A stretch of DNA of 64,000 nt from UBA1876 sp003446665 (lineage in GTDB: Bacteria > Synergistota > Synergistia > Synergistales > Thermovirgaceae), in NCBI GenBank assembly GCA_040616305.1, contig CP159918.1, positions 1,860,001-1,924,000 on the forward strand, written 5' to 3'. A model generated the notes under the pieces. The model was not told where the DNA came from. It worked only from the letters and a program-made list of their open reading frames with translations, and did not search any database. The position numbers and the translations under genes were made by a program. The stretch's first letter is position 1. Every line of letters begins with the position of its first letter. Of this stretch, positions 50,178-58,896 are shown piece by piece.

Positions 50178-51454
50178 TTCACGGCAAATACGGCAGAACA
50201 CTTGCACTTGTCCTTGCTGGGGGAAAAGGTGAACGGCTCATGCCCCTCACGAAATATCGGGCAAAACCGGCCGTTCCCTTCGCCGCAAAATACCGGATCA
50301 TCGATTTCGCCCTTTCAAATCTGGTCAACAGCGGGCTTTTCTCGATCTACGTCCTGGTCCAGTTCAAAAGCCAGTCGCTCAACGAGCATATCGAGCGTGG
50401 CTGGCAGTTTGGCGACGCCATGAGAGACAGGGATTTTTTCATCACTCTGGCTCCGGCTCAGATGTGGAGCGGAGAACACTGGTACCGCGGAACTTGTGAC
50501 GCCACCTTCCAGAACCTGCATCTTGTAACCCTTTTCGACGCCGATCGCATCTGCATCTTCGCCGCAGACCACATTTACAAGATGGACGTGGAGCAGATGC
50601 TTGATTTCCATGTAGAAAACGAGTCGGAGGCCACCGTGGCCGCCAACGTGGTCCCGAAAAACGAAGCCTCCCAGTTCGGATGCATTCACACCGACGAGAA
50701 AGGGAGAATAATAGGTTTTGTGGAAAAACCCAAAGACCCGCCGGAGATACCGGGAAACCCCGGCTACTGTTACGTATCGATGGGAAACTACATCTTTGAA
50801 AGGGAAATCCTGGAAGAAGCCGTTATAGAAGACGCCAACGATTCGTCGAGCAGCCACGACTTCGGAAGGGACGTATTGCCCCGGCTGTACAAGAAACGCA
50901 AGGTTTACGCCTACGACTTCTCAACCAACAAGCTACCTGGAACAGACCGCCCTTACTGGAAGGACGTGGGAACCATCAAAGCCTACTGGGAAGCCCACAT
51001 GGACCTTTGTCAGCCCGAATCGGACATGACTCTCTACAACCCAAAGTGGCGGATCCGGACGGTTTCTTTCGCCGACCCGCCTGCTTATACGTACCCATCG
51101 GGAGGTCAGCAGTGCTCTGTCATCGGAACCCTGCGCGCAGAGGGGAGCCGGATATTAGGATCAGTCGTCCACCGTTCCGTTCTCTCCAGGGGCACTCTGA
51201 TCCAGCCGGGCGCAGTACTTGAGGAATGTATCATCGGCCAGGGAGTGACCGTAGGGGAAAACTGCAAGCTGCGGCGGGTCATAGTAGACGCTCACAACAA
51301 CATACCGCCCAACACGGTAATCGGGTACGACACGGCCGAAGACAGGGAAAGATACCATGTCGACGAGGCATCCGGGATAGTAGTTATAGGCATGCCGGTC
51401 ATGAAACTTAGAAAAGACATAGAAATTCCCAGGGCACCTTTTATCGATTCGTGA
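50174..51454 (+). CDS. glgC: Glucose-1-phosphate adenylyltransferase
   Basis: A 426-residue ADP-glucose pyrophosphorylase, the committed step of glycogen synthesis. The N-terminal nucleotidyltransferase motif is LALVLAGGKGERLMPLTKYRAKPAVPF, followed by IIDFALSNLVNSG, FAADHIYKMD near residue 132 and VEKPKDPP near 184, the last being substrate-binding. The C-terminal left-handed beta-helix begins near residue 300. The length matches E. coli GlgC, and typical allosteric control by glycolytic intermediates is likely but not visible. It is last in the operon. Confidence 0.96.
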   Translation: MIHGKYGRTLALVLAGGKGERLMPLTKYRAKPAVPFAAKYRIIDFALSNLVNSGLFSIYVLVQFKSQSLNEHIERGWQFGDAMRDRDFFITLAPAQMWSGEHWYRGTCDATFQNLHLVTLFDADRICIFAADHIYKMDVEQMLDFHVENESEATVAANVVPKNEASQFGCIHTDEKGRIIGFVEKPKDPPEIPGNPGYCYVSMGNYIFEREILEEAVIEDANDSSSSHDFGRDVLPRLYKKRKVYAYDFSTNKLPGTDRPYWKDVGTIKAYWEAHMDLCQPESDMTLYNPKWRIRTVSFADPPAYTYPSGGQQCSVIGTLRAEGSRILGSVVHRSVLSRGTLIQPGAVLEECIIGQGVTVGENCKLRRVIVDAHNNIPPNTVIGYDTAEDRERYHVDEASGIVVIGMPVMKLRKDIEIPRAPFIDS

Positions 51455-51472
51455 AAAGGTTTTTTCAAGGGT

Positions 51473-51502
51473 TTGACAACTGACTCGAATAAAAGATATA
51501 TT
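51473..51502 (+). promoter_or_regulatory. Candidate promoter of the Rrf2 gene
   Basis: TTGACA (51473-51478), 18 bases, TATATT (51497-51502). Directly downstream is a short palindromic run (TAGTACTA/TACTAGTA, about 51502-51512), a possible site for autoregulation by the Rrf2 protein. Confidence 0.6.
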
Positions 51503-51571
51503 AGTACTAGTATTTAAGAAAATGCTGGGGAGACAATTTCAGGGCTTCCGGCGCATCGAGGTGTAAGGGCC

Positions 51572-52012
51572 ATGAAAAACATCATTCAGATTTCCGAAGC
51601 GGCTTCCCTCGCGCTGCACGGCATGGGGCTTCTCGCATATAACGGGCGCCGCATGAGTATTCACGAAATATCGGACATAATCGGTGCCTCTGAAGCTCAC
51701 CTTTCCAAGGTCTTTCAGCGCCTGGTAAGAGAAGACATGGTGCGGTCCGTTCGCGGCCCGGGAGGAGGCTTCGAGCTCACCAGGCTGCCCGAAAACATTA
51801 CCCTTCTGGAAATCTACAGCGCCATAGAAGGAACGCCCTCGACGGATACCTGTCTTCTAAGAACCGGAACCTGCCCCTTTAAGAACTGTATTTTCGGAGA
51901 TCTCATTGAGGATTTGACGGAACGGTTTCTCAGGCACCTCGAGGGGACTACCCTGGACGAACTGGTGAAGCAGAAGAAAGAAAACGAAAGACCTGATGCC
52001 GGAGTCGCCTGA
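51572..52012 (+). CDS. Rrf2 family transcriptional regulator
   Basis: A 146-residue winged-helix regulator. The DNA-binding region is EISDIIGASEAHLSKVFQRLVREDMVRSVRGPGGGFELTR (about residues 30-70). Three Cys in DTCLLRTGTCPFKNCIFG (about residues 91-107) are placed like those that hold an Fe-S cluster in IscR, NsrR and RsrR. It therefore probably senses iron, NO or redox state. GAGGTG lies eight bases before the ATG. It has its own promoter and a terminator. The targets are not evident. Confidence 0.93.
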   Translation: MKNIIQISEAASLALHGMGLLAYNGRRMSIHEISDIIGASEAHLSKVFQRLVREDMVRSVRGPGGGFELTRLPENITLLEIYSAIEGTPSTDTCLLRTGTCPFKNCIFGDLIEDLTERFLRHLEGTTLDELVKQKKENERPDAGVA

Positions 52013-52093
52013 AAGACGGCCCACGCAAACGGAAGTCATGCTATAGGCAAAAATCCGAAAAACTGTTTTTTGGGGAAATTGGCTTGTTCTTTC

Positions 52094-52122
52094 GGCCTGC
52101 GGCGTATAAACGCCCGCAGGCC
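52094..52122 (+). terminator. Terminator after the Rrf2 gene
   Basis: GGCCTGCGGCG / CGCCCGCAGGCC stem with one bulge and a six-base loop, followed by ACTTTATTCTCCTTTT on the plus strand. Confidence 0.8.
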
Positions 52123-52289
52123 ACTTTATTCTCCTTTTACCTTTCCCGGATATCCTGGTGCAACCCGGCGGTGATGCATCGCACTTACCAGGGGGCGATG
52201 GTAAAATTAAAAACGGCCGAACGAAATTGGTTTTTGCGGTATAGATCTTTTTCTCCAGGTGATCAGGTTCACCCAAAGGAGAGGATCGA

Positions 52290-53468
52290 GTGAACCGGGG
52301 AACCGAAAACAGCAAAAATGCCTTGCAATTTGTCCTCCTCCTCGGACTGGTCAGTCTTTTCGCAGACGTCACCTATGAATCTGCAAGGAGCATTTCCGGA
52401 CCTTACCTGGCTATACTTGGAGCTAATGCCGCGGTCGTGGGCTTTATCGCCGGCTTCGGCGAATTCATCGGCTTCGGCCTGAGGATCGTCTCCGGCATCA
52501 TTGCGGACAGGACACGCCGCTACTGGCTCGCCACCATCGCAGGCTACACGATCAACCTGCTCGCCGTGCCCGCACTGGCGCTTGCAGGGAGGTGGGAAAC
52601 CGCCGCCATCCTCATAATGCTCGAGCGCCTGGGCAAGGCGATACGGACACCGTCCCGGGATACCATGCTCTCTCACGCCTCCCACTCCATGGGGCGAGGA
52701 TGGGCATTCGGCCTCCATGAAGCCATGGACCAGGTTGGAGCCATGGCCGGCCCTGCAATCGTCGCGGCTATTCTTGCCTATAATGGCAGTTACCGTTACA
52801 GTTTCGCCGTATTGGCCATTCCTGCCGTACTGTCTTTGTCAGTGCTTGTCATTGCGCGGACCACATACCCGCAGCCAAGGGATCTTGAAACCTCCTTGGC
52901 TTTTTCCAAAACAACGAACCTTAGACCCCTTTTCTGGACATACCTCGCAGGAGTCGCCCTGGTCGCCTTGGGTTTCGCCGATTTCCCCCTGGCAGCCTTT
53001 CACATGAAGACAACGAACCTTTTCGCGGACAAATGGATCCCCCTGGTCTACGCCTGGGCCATGGGGGTGGATGCTGTGAGTGCCATCCTTTGCGGCCGCT
53101 TGTATGACCGGAAAGGGTTTCCGGTGCTGGTGGCAATGGTGGTCGTTTCAGCATGTTCCGCACCCATGATTTTCTTGTCAGGCCCTGCCTGGCTAATCGC
53201 CGGAACTGCTTGCTGGGGGATCGGAATGGGTGCCCTCGAATCGATCATTCGTGCAGTTGTGGCGGAAATAACACCCAAAGACAAAAGGGCAACCGGATAC
53301 GGCGTTTTCAATGCCGGTTTCGGTATGGCATGGTTTCTTGGAAGCGCCCTTATGGGAATCCTGTATGATCGGTCTCTGATGGCGCTGGCAGTTTTCTCGG
53401 CAACCGCCCAGTTGTCTTCCATACCATTGTTACTGTCCGTGAACAGCCAATTGAAGCGCCTTCGATAA
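52290..53468 (+). CDS. MFS transporter
   Basis: A 392-residue major facilitator with about 11-12 hydrophobic segments. The loop after TM2 reads GLRIVSGIIADRTRRYW, a variant of the MFS motif A (GxxaDrxGrrx). The second-half equivalent is LCGRLYDRKGFPVL near residue 270. The GTG at 52290 follows AAGGAGAGG. Substrate cannot be told; similar proteins are annotated as drug or sugar exporters. No neighbouring gene on the same transcript helps. Confidence 0.88.
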   Translation: MNRGTENSKNALQFVLLLGLVSLFADVTYESARSISGPYLAILGANAAVVGFIAGFGEFIGFGLRIVSGIIADRTRRYWLATIAGYTINLLAVPALALAGRWETAAILIMLERLGKAIRTPSRDTMLSHASHSMGRGWAFGLHEAMDQVGAMAGPAIVAAILAYNGSYRYSFAVLAIPAVLSLSVLVIARTTYPQPRDLETSLAFSKTTNLRPLFWTYLAGVALVALGFADFPLAAFHMKTTNLFADKWIPLVYAWAMGVDAVSAILCGRLYDRKGFPVLVAMVVVSACSAPMIFLSGPAWLIAGTACWGIGMGALESIIRAVVAEITPKDKRATGYGVFNAGFGMAWFLGSALMGILYDRSLMALAVFSATAQLSSIPLLLSVNSQLKRLR

Positions 53469-53883
53469 GGGGTTTCTTTTTTGGCGATAAAAAACAGGCT
53501 ACCGGGTTTTGACTGCCGAGTCAGCGAACATCCTGTAAGCCAGATGACAAGCCCCCCTATCCTTTATCTACATTGCGTAGTGTGACGCCTTTTGTCCAGC
53601 AGTTTCTTACTTCGGGGGAAGAGATGGCAACTCTTGAATACACTCCCCGCACTTCGAAAACAGACCCCCTGTTTTCTTCGCTTTTTCGATTTCGATCAGC
53701 TTCCAGGAACAGACAAAATTTTCCGGGCACGTTCGCCCCCAATCTCGCCCCACAAAGGAGATCTTCGCCCGGACTTTCCCTTCCCGACACCTGCTGCAAA
53801 TCCCTAAGGTTATCTTAAATCTTTTTATGTATTCTTGCCGAAGGACATGTTTTTTTTACAAACAACATGCAATAACACGATCA
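53469..53883. other. Intergenic region before IS copy 2, former leader of the ArnT-like gene
   Basis: No convincing gene is present. Open frames of about 80 codons on each strand (53557-53818) show no motif or ribosome site. The right part is AT-rich and has a CATGTT/AACATG inverted repeat (53846-53851, 53864-53869). It presumably contains the original promoter of the envelope operon now downstream of the IS. Confidence 0.5.
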
Positions 53884-53891
53884 AGGAGGCA

Positions 53892-55314
53892 GATCAAGCC
53901 CCTAAACTGCTGTAAAAAGGTCGTCTGAAAAAGGCGGCAGTCGGTGGAAGGACAAAAAAACCACCGGGACTTCGGTTACAGTGTAGTCAAAGAGAAAACA
54001 CAAACCGAAGGAGTGATCCCGGTGGCAAAAACGACAGTAGCGCTTGACAACGAAATTGTCCAGTCCCTGCTGCAGGGCGACCTGACCTGCCTTCAATCGG
54101 TGGTCAAGGACCTCATCGAGCATGCGCTGGAGACGAAGGCGGAAGAGATCCTGCAGGCGGGACGGTACGAACGGACGCCGGAGCGGAAAGGCTACCGGAA
54201 CGGGTACCGGAGCAAGTGGGTAACGACCAGGCTCGGGCGTATTCCGATCCGGGTCCCCCAGATGCGTGGCGGGGGGCTGGACACGGAAGAGCTGAAGCTT
54301 CTGCCCCGGTTCGAACAGGCCTTCCTTCTGACGCTGCTTGAAATGGTCATAAACGGTGTCAGCACCAGGAAAGTAAGGCGTGTTATGGAAGAGCTCTGCG
54401 GCCTGGAGATCTCCAAGAGCACCGTCAGCCGGCTGTGCGGCCTCCTGCATGGACGGGTTGCTGAGTGGAACGAACGGTCACTTGAGGGGACGAACTATCC
54501 CTTTCTCCAGGCTGACGCCCTGGTGATCCGTGTGAGGGAAAACCGGAAGGTCGTCAAGAAGGTCATCCAGCTCGCCATTGGGGTTTCCGAGGCAGGATAC
54601 AGGGAGGTCCTCGGCATCCGGGTGGCCCGACAGGAGAGCGAGGTGAGCTGGACGGAATTTTTCACCTGGCTCAACAAGAGGGGTTTGGCAGGCGTAGACT
54701 ACGTCACCTCAGACAACCATGAGGGATTGAAGCTGGCCTTGGGGAAGACCCTTCCCCATGTAGTCTGGCAGAGGTGCCAGACCCACTTTTCCAGGAACCT
54801 TCTGGACAAAGTGCACAAAAAGGACCGACAGCAGGTCCATGCCATGCTGAAATACATGTACGACGCACCGACAAAGAAAAAGGCCCTGGAAGCCGCCGAA
54901 GAGCTCATGGACTTTCTGGAGGAGCGCTATCCCGAGGCCATGGAGCTTCTCGACAATGCGAAAGACGATATCCTGGCCGTCTACGATCTCCCGGCGAATT
55001 GCCGGAAGAAGATGCGGACCACGAACATGACGGAGCGGACCAACGAGGAGATCCGGAGGCGGGAACGGGTGATCCGGATCTTCCCGAAGGATGCCTCGGC
55101 GACGATGCTGGTGGGAGCATATCTTCAGGAACTCAGTGAGGAGTGGATATCCGGACGTCGGTACATGGACATGACGGAATTCCATGAAGCGAAGGCGGAA
55201 CAGGAACGAAGGGAAACGGTCTCAGTGAAACAACCAGTAAACATGGCTCAATCCGAGGCCGTGGTGGTGAATATGTAACCGGGTCCGAATTTACAGCAGT
55301 TCTGGGACTTGACT
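53892..55314 (+). mobile_element. IS256-family insertion sequence, copy 2 (1423 bp)
   Basis: Same length, ends and apparently the same sequence as copy 1. It is flanked by the perfect 8-bp duplication AGGAGGCA (53884-53891 and 55315-55322). The duplicated target is the Shine-Dalgarno of the next gene, so an intact AGGAGG remains five bases before that ATG. The transposase is in the same direction as the downstream operon. Confidence 0.95.
54022..55278 (+). CDS. IS256 family transposase (copy 2)
   Basis: A 418-residue DDE transposase identical in translation to copy 1, with the same GTG start and intact catalytic residues (ADALVIR, TSDNHEGL, MTERTNEEIRRR). It is 47 bases from the ATG of the ArnT-like gene, so read-through from the transposase could supply transcription to the envelope operon. 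Confidence 0.95.
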   Translation: MAKTTVALDNEIVQSLLQGDLTCLQSVVKDLIEHALETKAEEILQAGRYERTPERKGYRNGYRSKWVTTRLGRIPIRVPQMRGGGLDTEELKLLPRFEQAFLLTLLEMVINGVSTRKVRRVMEELCGLEISKSTVSRLCGLLHGRVAEWNERSLEGTNYPFLQADALVIRVRENRKVVKKVIQLAIGVSEAGYREVLGIRVARQESEVSWTEFFTWLNKRGLAGVDYVTSDNHEGLKLALGKTLPHVVWQRCQTHFSRNLLDKVHKKDRQQVHAMLKYMYDAPTKKKALEAAEELMDFLEERYPEAMELLDNAKDDILAVYDLPANCRKKMRTTNMTERTNEEIRRRERVIRIFPKDASATMLVGAYLQELSEEWISGRRYMDMTEFHEAKAEQERRETVSVKQPVNMAQSEAVVVNM

Positions 55315-55325
55315 AGGAGGCAGGG

Positions 55326-57011
55326 ATGGCTAAAAAATTCAAGGATGATCCTTTCGGGAAAATCCTTCTTGTTCTTCTTTTATGTATTCCGGCAACATAT
55401 TTGCTCACTCTGGGTTGGCACGGTCTTATCGACCCAGATGAGGGGCGCTACGCTGAAGTGGCAAGGGAGATGTTCACTACCGGCGATTTCGTGACACCTC
55501 GCCTGAACTTTGTAAAATTTTTCGATAAACCCCCGTTTTTATACTGGCTGACCTCAGCGTCTTTATTTCTTTTCGGTCAAAATGAATTCGCCGCTCGTTT
55601 AGGCCCCGCCATTTGCGGCATTCTGGCGGTGGGCATCGTTTTTCTGTTTTCCTCAAGCCTTTACGGAAAGAGGACCGGGGGTATTTCATCCCTGGTACTG
55701 GGAACTTCACTTTTGTATTTCGCCCTGGCCCATGTGGTAATCACTGATATGCCCTTAACCTTTTGCATAACCCTTTCACTCGCAGGTTTTTATCTCGGAC
55801 AAAGGGGAAAATCCGCCTGGATGGCGGGTTTCTATGGTGGCATGGGTTTGGGTTTGCTGGCGAAAGGCCTGATTGGTGTCATCCTCCCACTCGGGACTGT
55901 CCTCATATGGATCTGCCTTACCGGAAACAGGCACGCTTTTCGCAGTTTGTTCTCACTCAAGGGGGTGGCATTCGCAGCAGCGATTTCTCTCCCCTGGTTT
56001 TTGCTTGTTTGCTCGCGAAATCCCGACTTTTTCGAATATTTCTTCATCCGTCAGCATTTCACCCGGTATCTGACGACCGCCGACAACCGGTATGAACCTT
56101 TCTGGTTCTTTCTACCCGTCATTCTGTTCGGGTTTCTGCCCTGGACAGGATTTCTGGTAAAATCGCTTCTTCCGTTTTTTACTCCGCGCAGGGGCATGCT
56201 CAAAACAAGGCCGGACCAACTATTTCTTTTTGTATGGGCGATCTTTGTCATCCTTTTTTTTTCCTTCTCGAAATCAAAACTGATCCCTTATGCTCTTCCT
56301 GTTTTCCCACCCCTTGCAATGCTTGTCGGAATTGAAATCGAAACACAAATCCGCAATGGGAACCGCTGGGAAACCCTCTTTTCAGTGATTTTGACATTTT
56401 TGCCCCTTTTATTCTGCGGCGCGGCGATGGCCGCACTCCCTTTTTTCTATGAGTCTTACCCTTTTTGGTATGTGGCGCAATGGTCCATCCCGGCAGCATT
56501 CATTTTATGCAGTGGAGCCGTTGTGATGCTTTTCTTTTCCAAACGACCGGGAGGAATGAAAGGAATCGTGGTGAGCCTGAGCATTACAGGCCTTCTTTAC
56601 GGTACATGTTTTGCAGGACTCGCTGGAGTTTATGCGAGTGACCACAGTTCAAAGGCCACGGCGAATTGCATAGCGCGTTACAAGGCCCCCGGGGATCTCG
56701 TAATTCAATATAGGGGGTTCGACCAGGGTCTGCCGTTTTACCTTCGTGAAAGAGTTATTCTCCTATCTCATTCCAATGACATGGACTTCGGAAACTCTCA
56801 CGAAAAGAACAGATTCTGGTTTACGGACGAGGAAGGACTCCGAAACCTCTGGAACAAGGACCAACGGGTTTTTCTCGTTGCCAGGCCGGAGGATGCAAAA
56901 ACGCTCGAAACCCTTCTCGGTTCATCTGCGGCAACCTTGAGAGTATCTGAAAAAAGGATGGTCCTCTCGAACAGGCCGGTGACGGATGATGAATTTCCGG
57001 AAACTTTTTGA
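55326..57011 (+). CDS. ArnT-like GT39/GT83 membrane glycosyltransferase
   Basis: A 561-residue integral membrane glycosyltransferase. The ArnT/PMT signature DPDEGRYAEVAREM with the catalytic acidic pair is near residues 36-49, then FFDKPPFLYWLT near 64. About 12 membrane segments fill residues 15-440, and a periplasmic C-terminal domain follows. Such enzymes transfer a sugar from an undecaprenyl or polyprenyl phosphate carrier to lipid A or a protein. The ribosome site AGGAGG is part of the right-hand target duplication of IS copy 2. It is the first gene of an envelope-modification operon with GT2, GtrA and a two-component system. Confidence 0.9.
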   Translation: MAKKFKDDPFGKILLVLLLCIPATYLLTLGWHGLIDPDEGRYAEVAREMFTTGDFVTPRLNFVKFFDKPPFLYWLTSASLFLFGQNEFAARLGPAICGILAVGIVFLFSSSLYGKRTGGISSLVLGTSLLYFALAHVVITDMPLTFCITLSLAGFYLGQRGKSAWMAGFYGGMGLGLLAKGLIGVILPLGTVLIWICLTGNRHAFRSLFSLKGVAFAAAISLPWFLLVCSRNPDFFEYFFIRQHFTRYLTTADNRYEPFWFFLPVILFGFLPWTGFLVKSLLPFFTPRRGMLKTRPDQLFLFVWAIFVILFFSFSKSKLIPYALPVFPPLAMLVGIEIETQIRNGNRWETLFSVILTFLPLLFCGAAMAALPFFYESYPFWYVAQWSIPAAFILCSGAVVMLFFSKRPGGMKGIVVSLSITGLLYGTCFAGLAGVYASDHSSKATANCIARYKAPGDLVIQYRGFDQGLPFYLRERVILLSHSNDMDFGNSHEKNRFWFTDEEGLRNLWNKDQRVFLVARPEDAKTLETLLGSSAATLRVSEKRMVLSNRPVTDDEFPETF

Positions 57012-57025
57012 AAGGAAAGACAGGG

Positions 57026-57820
57026 ATGAAAAACGAGCTTCAAGCGTGGATTATCGTTCCATGTTTTAACGAGGAAAAGCGCCTGGACATCGGAGCCTTT
57101 CAGGAATATATTTTCTCTCACAAGGAAGTCGGATTCTGTTTTGTCGACGACGGGAGCCATGATGGGACATATGGAATAATCAGGAAAGCGGCGTCCTGTT
57201 TCCCAAAACAGGTCACAACGAAACGTCTCTTGCAAAATTCAGGGAAAGGTGAAGCCATACGAACCGGAATCAATCATGTTCTGGCCACCCAAAAAGCTTC
57301 ACGTTACCTGGGGTACTGGGACGCGGACCTTGCAACACCCCTGGAGGAAATCGATTCTTTACTGGACACCTTGAAAGACGGGCGCCCCTATCTTGTTGCA
57401 AGCGGTTCGAGAATCACACGGATGGGGGCTTCAATCCAGAGGACCTTTCTTCGGTATGCCGACGGAAAACTTTTCTCTTTTCTTGCCTCCGTGGTTCTCG
57501 GACTCAGATTCAGGGATACCCAGTGCGGGGCCAAGCTTTTTGAACGGACCCTTGCCGAAAGGGTTTTCCAAAAACCTTTTTTGAGTTCCTGGGCTTTTGA
57601 CGTGGAAATTTTCGCCAGGATACGTAGCCTTTACGGCAAGGAAAACACGAGAAAAATCGTTTGCGAAGTCCCGTTGCATTCCTGGAAGGAGGTTCCGGGC
57701 TCTAAAATCACCTTTTCAAGCCAATTGCTGATGCTTTTCGATTTGTTGCGGATTTCTCTCCATTATCGTCCTTTCCTCCGGAAAGCCAGAAAGACTGGAG
57801 TCCCCGGCTCATGGTCCTGA
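57026..57820 (+). CDS. Glycosyltransferase family 2 (polyprenyl-phosphate sugar transferase type)
   Basis: A 264-residue GT-A glycosyltransferase like DPM1/GtrB. It opens with WIIVPCFNEEKRLD, has FVDDGSHDGT near residue 40, YWDADLATPLEEID near 98 (metal-binding DxD region), and RDTQCGAKLFERTLA near 163. It has no C-terminal membrane helices, unlike ArnC. It would load a sugar on a polyprenyl phosphate for the ArnT-like enzyme. The ATG at 57026 follows AAGGAAAG; an upstream in-frame TTG at 57008 overlaps the previous stop. Confidence 0.9.
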   Translation: MKNELQAWIIVPCFNEEKRLDIGAFQEYIFSHKEVGFCFVDDGSHDGTYGIIRKAASCFPKQVTTKRLLQNSGKGEAIRTGINHVLATQKASRYLGYWDADLATPLEEIDSLLDTLKDGRPYLVASGSRITRMGASIQRTFLRYADGKLFSFLASVVLGLRFRDTQCGAKLFERTLAERVFQKPFLSSWAFDVEIFARIRSLYGKENTRKIVCEVPLHSWKEVPGSKITFSSQLLMLFDLLRISLHYRPFLRKARKTGVPGSWS

Positions 57821-58227
57821 GGAATCATACTTTTTTGAAATATTGCCTCATCGGCGTTGTCAATACTGTATCGTGCTTCTCCGTTATCTACGTCCTTCTG
57901 GATATTTTCGGGGTCGATTATATTTTGAGCAACATGACGGGATACGCAACCGGACTCCTGGTTTCGTTTATCCTGAACAAGTACAGAAATTTCAGAAGCA
58001 GCGGGCATCTGGGGAAGGAATTCTTCCTGTTTTCTTTAAGCTTCGGAGTTGCTTACGCGGCCAATCTTGCCGCTCTTGTCTTCGCGGTGGAAATGCTGCG
58101 GGTTGATACATTTCTCTCACAAATCATGTCCGGCACTTTTTACACAGTGATATTCTATATTCTCATGAAGCACTTCGTCTTTCGGGGATACAAGGAACAT
58201 ATGCAGAGCCCGCTATGCAGGGAGTGA
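57811..58227 (+). CDS. GtrA family membrane protein (candidate flippase)
   Basis: A 138-residue GtrA-like protein with four membrane segments. Family features are FLKYCLIGVVNTVSCFSVIYVLL at the N-terminus, GYATGLLVSFILNKYRNFRS near residue 44, and a C-terminal YTVIFYILMKHFVFRG. GtrA proteins are thought to flip polyprenyl-linked sugars across the membrane. It overlaps the GT2 gene by ten bases, completing a load-flip-transfer trio with it and the ArnT-like protein. Confidence 0.92.
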   Translation: MVLRNHTFLKYCLIGVVNTVSCFSVIYVLLDIFGVDYILSNMTGYATGLLVSFILNKYRNFRSSGHLGKEFFLFSLSFGVAYAANLAALVFAVEMLRVDTFLSQIMSGTFYTVIFYILMKHFVFRGYKEHMQSPLCRE

Positions 58228-58233
58228 TGGGAA

Positions 58234-58896
58234 ATTCGCCTTTTAGTCGTGGAAGATGACGAAATGATCGGAGAGGAGATCAAGACTGGCCTGTCGAGAA
58301 GAGGTTATACCGTAGATTGGGTGCAAGACCTCGAATCTGCCGCAATGGCCCTTGACCTGGAAAATTTCATGCTGGTGGTACTTGATCTGGGCCTCCCGGA
58401 CGGTTCAGGGCTTGAACTGCTGCAAACGCTGAGAGCAAAACGCAGGCAACTCCCGGTTATTATCCTGACAGCCTGGGACGCCGTACAGGACCGAATCAGA
58501 GGGCTTGATTGCGGAGCAGACGACTACATGGTAAAGCCCTTCGAGCTGGAGGAACTTTCGGCCCGGATCCGAGCACTGACCAGGCGGTCCAGGGGAGAGG
58601 GAACGCCGATCATTCGGTTCGGTGACCTGGCCGTCAACCCGGCTGATATGAGGGTTTTCAGAAACGAAAGTCCGCTTCGGCTTTCCCGCAGCGAATACAC
58701 CCTTCTCATGACCTTTCTTCAAAACATCGGGAAAATCCTTACCGAGCAGGAACTTGAAACCGCCCTTTACGGCTGGGAAAAAGGAATAGAAAGCAATGCC
58801 GTGCAGGTTCACATACACAACCTGAGAAAAAAAATCGGTCCCGGCATCATAAAAAACATCCGCGGCTTCGGGTACCTCATGGAGAAACCTTCGTGA
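58234..58896 (+). CDS. OmpR-family response regulator (unusual start)
   Basis: A two-domain regulator of about 220 residues. The receiver domain begins RLLVVEDDE with the acidic pair and has the phosphorylated Asp51 in VVLDLGLPDGSG, the Thr in VIILTAWDA and the Lys in YMVKPFE. The winged-helix domain covers about residues 125-218. The first beta-strand is only complete if translation starts upstream of the GTG at 58249. An ATT at 58234 has AGGGAG nine bases upstream and fits. Deleting one base in the preceding GGGAAA run would instead join the ATG at 58227 in frame, so a frameshift or sequence error is the alternative. PmrA/BasR-like by context. Confidence 0.85.
   Translation: MRLLVVEDDEMIGEEIKTGLSRRGYTVDWVQDLESAAMALDLENFMLVVLDLGLPDGSGLELLQTLRAKRRQLPVIILTAWDAVQDRIRGLDCGADDYMVKPFELEELSARIRALTRRSRGEGTPIIRFGDLAVNPADMRVFRNESPLRLSRSEYTLLMTFLQNIGKILTEQELETALYGWEKGIESNAVQVHIHNLRKKIGPGIIKNIRGFGYLMEKPS

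Noticed and set aside
53557..53818. Small genes of about 80 codons on each strand before IS copy 2
   Set aside because: No ribosome sites, no known motifs, and composition like intergenic DNA.
19634..55314. A composite transposon bounded by the two IS256 copies
   Set aside because: Each copy has its own matching 8-bp duplication (TGCACCGC and AGGAGGCA). A composite transposon would share one duplication at its outer ends only. They inserted independently, though recombination between them could delete or duplicate about 34 kb.
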